Source: Natronohydrobacter sp. (lineage in GTDB: Bacteria; Pseudomonadota; Alphaproteobacteria; Rhodobacterales; Rhodobacteraceae). From it: a stretch of 64,000 bases of DNA. The notes beneath the pieces were generated by a model. It was not told the origin of the DNA. It did not search any database and saw only the letters and a list, made by a program, of their open reading frames with translations. Within the stretch, counting starts at the first letter, position 1. Each line of letters begins with the position of its first letter. The stretch covers positions 21,620 through 85,619 of the forward strand of contig SLDY01000035.1 in the NCBI GenBank assembly GCA_007125005.1, in the 5' to 3' direction. Shown piece after piece: positions 62,880-64,000 of this stretch. The position numbers and the translations under genes were made by a program.

Positions 62880-63327
62880 CTTTTGTATCCTTTCTTAACA
62901 ATACAGAGTAAACGGCGCTGATTTGCGAGTGTCAAATGCCAATAGCCGCAGATAATATGCAATTACTGCATATTCCTCTTCTCGCTTCGGCTAAGCCTCG
63001 GAAGTATTGCTTACACTGCGAGAGTATAAGAAGCTTGCTGGACAGATCATATCCATAAGACTTTTGATCATTGAATCCTGCCCGTCAGCGCACCTGAAAT
63101 ACTGTTTCGAGGGAGCGAATCCCGGATCACGCATTTTGAGAACGGTCAGTTCTTGCGTGGGGCAAATCGTTGAGCCGCGCGCGCAAGTTCCAGTGCGTGC
63201 GTATGCGCGACTTGTCAGCACCAATTCACCTTTCGATGGACACGCTAAGAGAGTTATTCTATACAGCACACAACTCAAGATAGAAAAACGCCAAATCGTC
63301 TCTCGGACTGAGCATACTGGAACGGAT

Positions 63328-64000
63328 ATGATGAAACCGGTTTGTCTGATGTTCATCTGTATGCTGGCTTATTGGTCAGGTATTGCAGCAGGTCCCGCAA
63401 GAGCAGAGGCGCGTAGTGCAAATGTTGAGACCACCACCCCACGCGTTAACCGTGACTTGGCCCTGAGATCTCTATCACGTCCGATTCCACAGTTTTCGCG
63501 GACACTGGAAGAAGCGCGTGCGAAACGTCGTTCCCTATTCAGTACTGCGCTTCAGCTTGGAAATGTCAGAAGCGTAGTGGCAAGCTTTGCGCGTGTCGCC
63601 TCAGATCCCTTATTCCATGCGCGAAAGATCTCTGCAGTCCTGACGCTCGAACCGGCCAACTCAGGCCATGTGATTGATGAAAGCTTGCAGTATTTGCCGT
63701 CGGACCTTTTAGCGGGCATCGCCGAGGAGCTCTATCAAGCGATAGCGGAGGCTTTTTCCGATATGCCTTTTGGCATTTTTGAGGCCCATGTGCTTGCAAC
63801 CATGAGGTTTGACAGGCGGATGGCGCACCGCTTGGTGGCTCTAGGGAACACTTGGGATGCCGACAATAAGGCAAGGCTTGCCCGCGCGCTTGTATCGATA
63901 ATCGACAACAGCGATCTTGTACTCGCCTCTGCGATCGAGACAGCCATTGCGATTGAGGGCGGTGAGATTCTCCAGATGGCGGCCGCATTTCGCGATGAAA
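63328..64000 (+). CDS. Putative secreted protein of unknown function; runs off the right edge
   Basis: My reading of the + frame gives MMKPVCLMFICMLAYWSGIAAGPARAEARSANVETTTPRVNRDLALRSLSRPIPQFSRTLEEARAKRRSLFSTALQLGNVRSVVASFARVASDPLFHARK... with no stop to position 64000 and a signal-peptide-like start; missing from the ORF track because no stop is present. Confidence 0.6.
   Translation, partial: MMKPVCLMFICMLAYWSGIAAGPARAEARSANVETTTPRVNRDLALRSLSRPIPQFSRTLEEARAKRRSLFSTALQLGNVRSVVASFARVASDPLFHARKISAVLTLEPANSGHVIDESLQYLPSDLLAGIAEELYQAIAEAFSDMPFGIFEAHVLATMRFDRRMAHRLVALGNTWDADNKARLARALVSIIDNSDLVLASAIETAIAIEGGEILQMAAAFRDE

Noticed and set aside
62991-63356. 121-aa - strand ORF in the gap upstream of the PLP enzyme
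   Set aside because: No recognisable motif, overlaps the start of the better-supported + strand ORF at 63328, and composition looks random.

Overview
This is a GC-rich alphaproteobacterial chromosomal window. Gene content and synteny suggest Rhodobacteraceae/Roseobacter group, which is an inference. It is densely packed with about 64 protein-coding genes. I saw no convincing tRNA, rRNA, CRISPR array, prophage or insertion sequence. From left to right it holds: a truncated P-type cation ATPase; SDR oxidoreductase; cysNC/cysD sulfate activation genes with a divergent LuxR-like regulator; plsY, pyrC, two small PH-like membrane proteins and pyrB; UDG and moaB; an RND efflux pair; a DsbD-N-like protein; yqgE and ftsY; alkB-type hydroxylase with a coupled small secreted protein; purD and xseA; aminotransferase, GNAT and sulfurtransferase; zapE and queG; GST, mtgA, 3-hydroxybutyryl-CoA dehydrogenase and pcs; xerC, DUF484, transaldolase and priA; msrA and prmA; ruvC, ruvA and ruvB; lipase, Nudix, trxB and an Lrp regulator; a tad/cpa pilus-assembly locus (about 43.9-55.3 kb, minus strand); a Kef-type antiporter; a LysR plus tripartite tricarboxylate transporter plus PLP desulfhydrase/sulfo-lyase-like cluster; and a truncated secreted/unknown ORF at the right edge. 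Most of it is housekeeping. The places most worth a second look are the tad locus (no recognisable Flp pilin, embedded OmpA and AAA ATPase genes), the unexplained block upstream of cpaB, the TTT plus desulfhydrase cluster, the translationally coupled secreted protein after alkB, and tandem repeats between trxB and the Lrp gene. I did not find a clearly novel multi-gene system.
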